From: Roseovarius sp.
GTDB taxonomy: Bacteria; Pseudomonadota; Alphaproteobacteria; Rhodobacterales; Rhodobacteraceae
Reading direction: 5' to 3'
DNA length: 12,988 nucleotides
NCBI GenBank assembly: GCA_007125415.1
Contig: SLDH01000298.1
Location: forward strand, 1-12,988
Below the pieces are notes generated by a model that saw only the letters and a program-made list of their open reading frames with translations, was not told the DNA's origin and ran no database searches. The translations under genes and the position numbers were made by a program. Positions 12,981-12,988 of this stretch are shown here, piece after piece (the stretch's first letter is position 1; each line of letters opens with the position of its first letter).

Positions 12981-12988
12981 ATCCTTCA

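Overview
The window looks like an ordinary chromosomal core region of a GC-rich alphaproteobacterium, most likely a member of the Rhodobacterales (Roseobacter/Rhodobacter type). Three things point there: the run rpsT - dnaA - dnaN, the gene set hisS - hisZ - hisG, and the lineage-typical proteins (DUF1489 family, a short B12-dependent NrdJ, SlyX, an Omp25/RopB-like barrel). No phage, transposase, CRISPR array, tRNA or rRNA is visible. I found no clearly new multi-gene system.

Layout. Positions 1-3049 carry, on the minus strand, rpsT (S20), then dnaA, then the first 260 codons of dnaN, which leaves the window at position 1. The roughly 500-bp rpsT-dnaA gap holds the rpsT terminator, a perfect IHF consensus and several GANTC sites, but no recognisable DnaA boxes. 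Positions 3322-5595 (minus) encode class II ribonucleotide reductase NrdJ. Divergent from it is a DUF1489 gene (5722-6150, plus), probably with a TTG start. Convergent with that is an enolase-superfamily gene (6281-7453, minus) whose active site departs from the textbook pattern. Two inverted copies of a 22-nt motif lie between those two genes.

Positions 7454-7739 hold a perfect 13-bp inverted repeat around a structured 99-nt spacer, and a likely promoter for a beta-barrel outer-membrane protein (7740-8330, plus). Positions 8387-11675 (minus) are hisS-hisZ-hisG, coupled by 1-nt and 4-nt overlaps. HisS charges tRNA-His; HisZ and HisG form the first enzyme of histidine synthesis. The middle of hisS (about 10750-11160) has clearly lower GC and foreign-looking codon use, as expected of a recombination mosaic. 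Upstream of hisS lies a gene-free 433 bp with a cluster of strong hairpins that looks like a dispersed palindromic repeat. It is followed by slyX (plus), which may be leaderless, and by an unrecognised conserved-looking protein gene (minus) at the right edge.

The strongest leads are the hisS mosaic, the 13-bp inverted repeat element, the inverted motif pair at the convergent gene ends, and the altered active site of the enolase-superfamily protein. All positions, residue indices and base counts were read by hand.
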